This document shows positions 63,034 through 64,000 of a stretch of 64,000 nt of DNA, one piece after another (position 1 is the stretch's first letter; each line of letters begins with the position of its first letter). Source of the stretch: Petrotoga sp. UBA5851 (GTDB lineage: Bacteria > Thermotogota > Thermotogae > Petrotogales > Petrotogaceae); assembly GCA_002431635.1 (NCBI GenBank), contig DJGH01000008.1, positions 26,246 to 90,245 on the forward strand, written 5' to 3'. The position numbers and the translations under genes are program-made. Under the pieces are notes generated by a model, which saw only the letters and a list, made by a program, of their open reading frames with translations, was not told the origin of the DNA and did not search any database.

Positions 63034-64000
63034 ATGCAGGATTATATTAACAGCAGTATTGACAAAAGTATGAAGATAAAATTGGAGGATAAGCTTCCTC
63101 CTATGAATGATTTTTTGCCTGGAATAAGAAGGGCACCTAAAAGGCAGTCCGATCTGACTGCTGAACAGAAAGTTCTTGCGGTCAAAAATGCTCTGAGGTA
63201 TATTCCTGTGCAGTTTCACGAACAGATGATGCAAGAGTTTCTGCAGGAGCTTGAAACAACAGGCAGGATATACGGCTACAGATACAGGCCCGCAGGCAAT
63301 ATAAAAGCTCTCCCGGTTAATGAATATGAAGGGAAATGCCTCGAAGGAAAGGCATTTCAGTTTATGATTGATAATAACCTTGATTTTGATGTTGCTCTGT
63401 ATCCATATGAACTGGTAACCTACGGTGAGACAGGCCAGGTATGTCAGAACTGGATGCAGTACAGGCTATTAAAAAAGTATCTCCGGGAACTTACTAAAGA
63501 TACAACCCTTGTGGTTGAATCCGGTCATCCGCTTGGGTTATTCCGTTCTCATGAGTATGCACCTAGGGTCATAATAACAAACGGTCTTATGGTGGGAATG
63601 TTTGATAATCAAAAGGATTTTAATGTTTCTGCCGCACTGGGTGTTGCCAATTACGGGCAGATGACGGCGGGCGGATGGATGTACATAGGGCCGCAGGGTA
63701 TTGTTCACGGTACGTTCAATACTATTCTTAATGCAGGAAGGCTTAAACTGGGCATAGCGCACGACAAAGATCTTAAGGGAAAACTTTTTGTTTCTTCAGG
63801 GTTGGGAGGAATGAGCGGTGCACAGGGAAAAGCAGGGGTAATAGCGAATGCGGTTGCTATAATTGCCGAGGTTGACATATCCAGAGTAAATACAAGAAAA
63901 GAACAGGGTTGGATCGATGAATGTGTTAGCGGATGTAAGGAAGCTTTTGATCTTGCATACAAGTATGTACTTGCCGGGCAGGCAAAGGCAATAGCTTATC
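63034..64000 (+). CDS. hutU: Urocanate hydratase, 3' end beyond the window
   Basis: Converts urocanate to imidazolonepropionate using tightly bound NAD+ as electrophile. The visible 322 codons are open to the right edge. Features include YRPAGNIKALPVNEYEG, TYGETGQVCQNWMQY, YIGPQGIVHGT and FVSSGLGGMSGAQ, all characteristic of HutU. ATG at 63034 follows GGGGGTGG. The N-terminal 70 residues differ from the shorter Pseudomonas form, as in the longer type of fermentative bacteria. About half of the gene lies outside this window. Confidence 0.95.
   Translation, partial: MQDYINSSIDKSMKIKLEDKLPPMNDFLPGIRRAPKRQSDLTAEQKVLAVKNALRYIPVQFHEQMMQEFLQELETTGRIYGYRYRPAGNIKALPVNEYEGKCLEGKAFQFMIDNNLDFDVALYPYELVTYGETGQVCQNWMQYRLLKKYLRELTKDTTLVVESGHPLGLFRSHEYAPRVIITNGLMVGMFDNQKDFNVSAALGVANYGQMTAGGWMYIGPQGIVHGTFNTILNAGRLKLGIAHDKDLKGKLFVSSGLGGMSGAQGKAGVIANAVAIIAEVDISRVNTRKEQGWIDECVSGCKEAFDLAYKYVLAGQAKAIAY

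Overview
The window is gene-dense, moderately AT-rich bacterial chromosome with about 51 protein genes and one tRNA. Genes carry strong Shine-Dalgarno sites (AGGAGG-like), often with GTG or TTG starts. Many promoters show an extended -10 (TGnTATAAT). I see no rRNA, phage, insertion sequence, integron or CRISPR array. The gene set (histidine fermentation to formate with formate-THF ligase, a 60-residue 4Fe-4S ferredoxin, FeoAB, no respiratory genes) suggests a fermentative anaerobe. The ferredoxin and the serA/class-V aminotransferase pair resemble Thermotogota genes. The DUF3798-type ABC transporter, the cyclodeaminase-type hut pathway and the leader-controlled metNIQ are also common in Firmicutes, Fusobacteria and spirochaetes. 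Phylum placement is therefore open.

Layout. 0.2-8.8 kb: an HD-GYP sensor with a periplasmic binding domain, membrane permeases, an NhaC-type carrier under a lysine riboswitch, and a PAS-PAS-GGDEF-HD-GYP protein. 9-15.4 kb: the TPM-domain/LemA pair, a hybrid kinase that has lost its phosphoacceptor His, and a translationally coupled binding-domain/GGDEF/EAL protein. 15.5-19.4 kb: an operon of an unknown protein, a metallo-beta-lactamase-fold protein missing metal ligands, a clostripain-family lipoprotein and peptidase T. 19.4-22.8 kb (minus): ftcD-hutI-fchA and a flavin reductase. 22.9-25.6 kb (minus): metQ-metN-metI behind a leader with a terminator, an antiterminator and a possible Met/Cys-containing leader peptide. 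25.7-30 kb: an MscS channel, aroH with an unknown partner, and an NMT1/THI5-like sensor kinase. 30-34.1 kb (minus): MATE pump, MqsA/SocA-like regulator, ABC exporter. 34.2-41.8 kb (minus): a GAF/PAS kinase and response regulator, ileS, a NYN-domain protein and hfq. 41.9-46.6 kb: DUF554 protein, minDE, ferredoxin, serA with its aminotransferase, tRNA-Trp. 46.6-52 kb: feoA-feoB with a small membrane protein, a PAS/GAF/GGDEF protein, a Nudix hydrolase. 52.2-57.7 kb: a five-gene ABC transporter operon of unknown substrate. 57.7-59.6 kb (minus): an omega-amidase-like hydrolase and a GNAT/membrane fusion. 59.8-64 kb: fhs-hutH-hutU, with hutU running off the right edge.

The genes join up as follows. 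hutH, hutU, hutI, ftcD, fchA and fhs make a complete route from histidine to glutamate, ammonia, formate and ATP, split between two loci about 37 kb apart. At least six proteins are sensory (kinase, c-di-GMP synthase or phosphodiesterase), three with small-molecule-binding domains outside the membrane, so nutrient sensing coupled to c-di-GMP is a theme. Amino-acid uptake is controlled by RNA leaders at two loci (the lysine riboswitch and the metNIQ leader).
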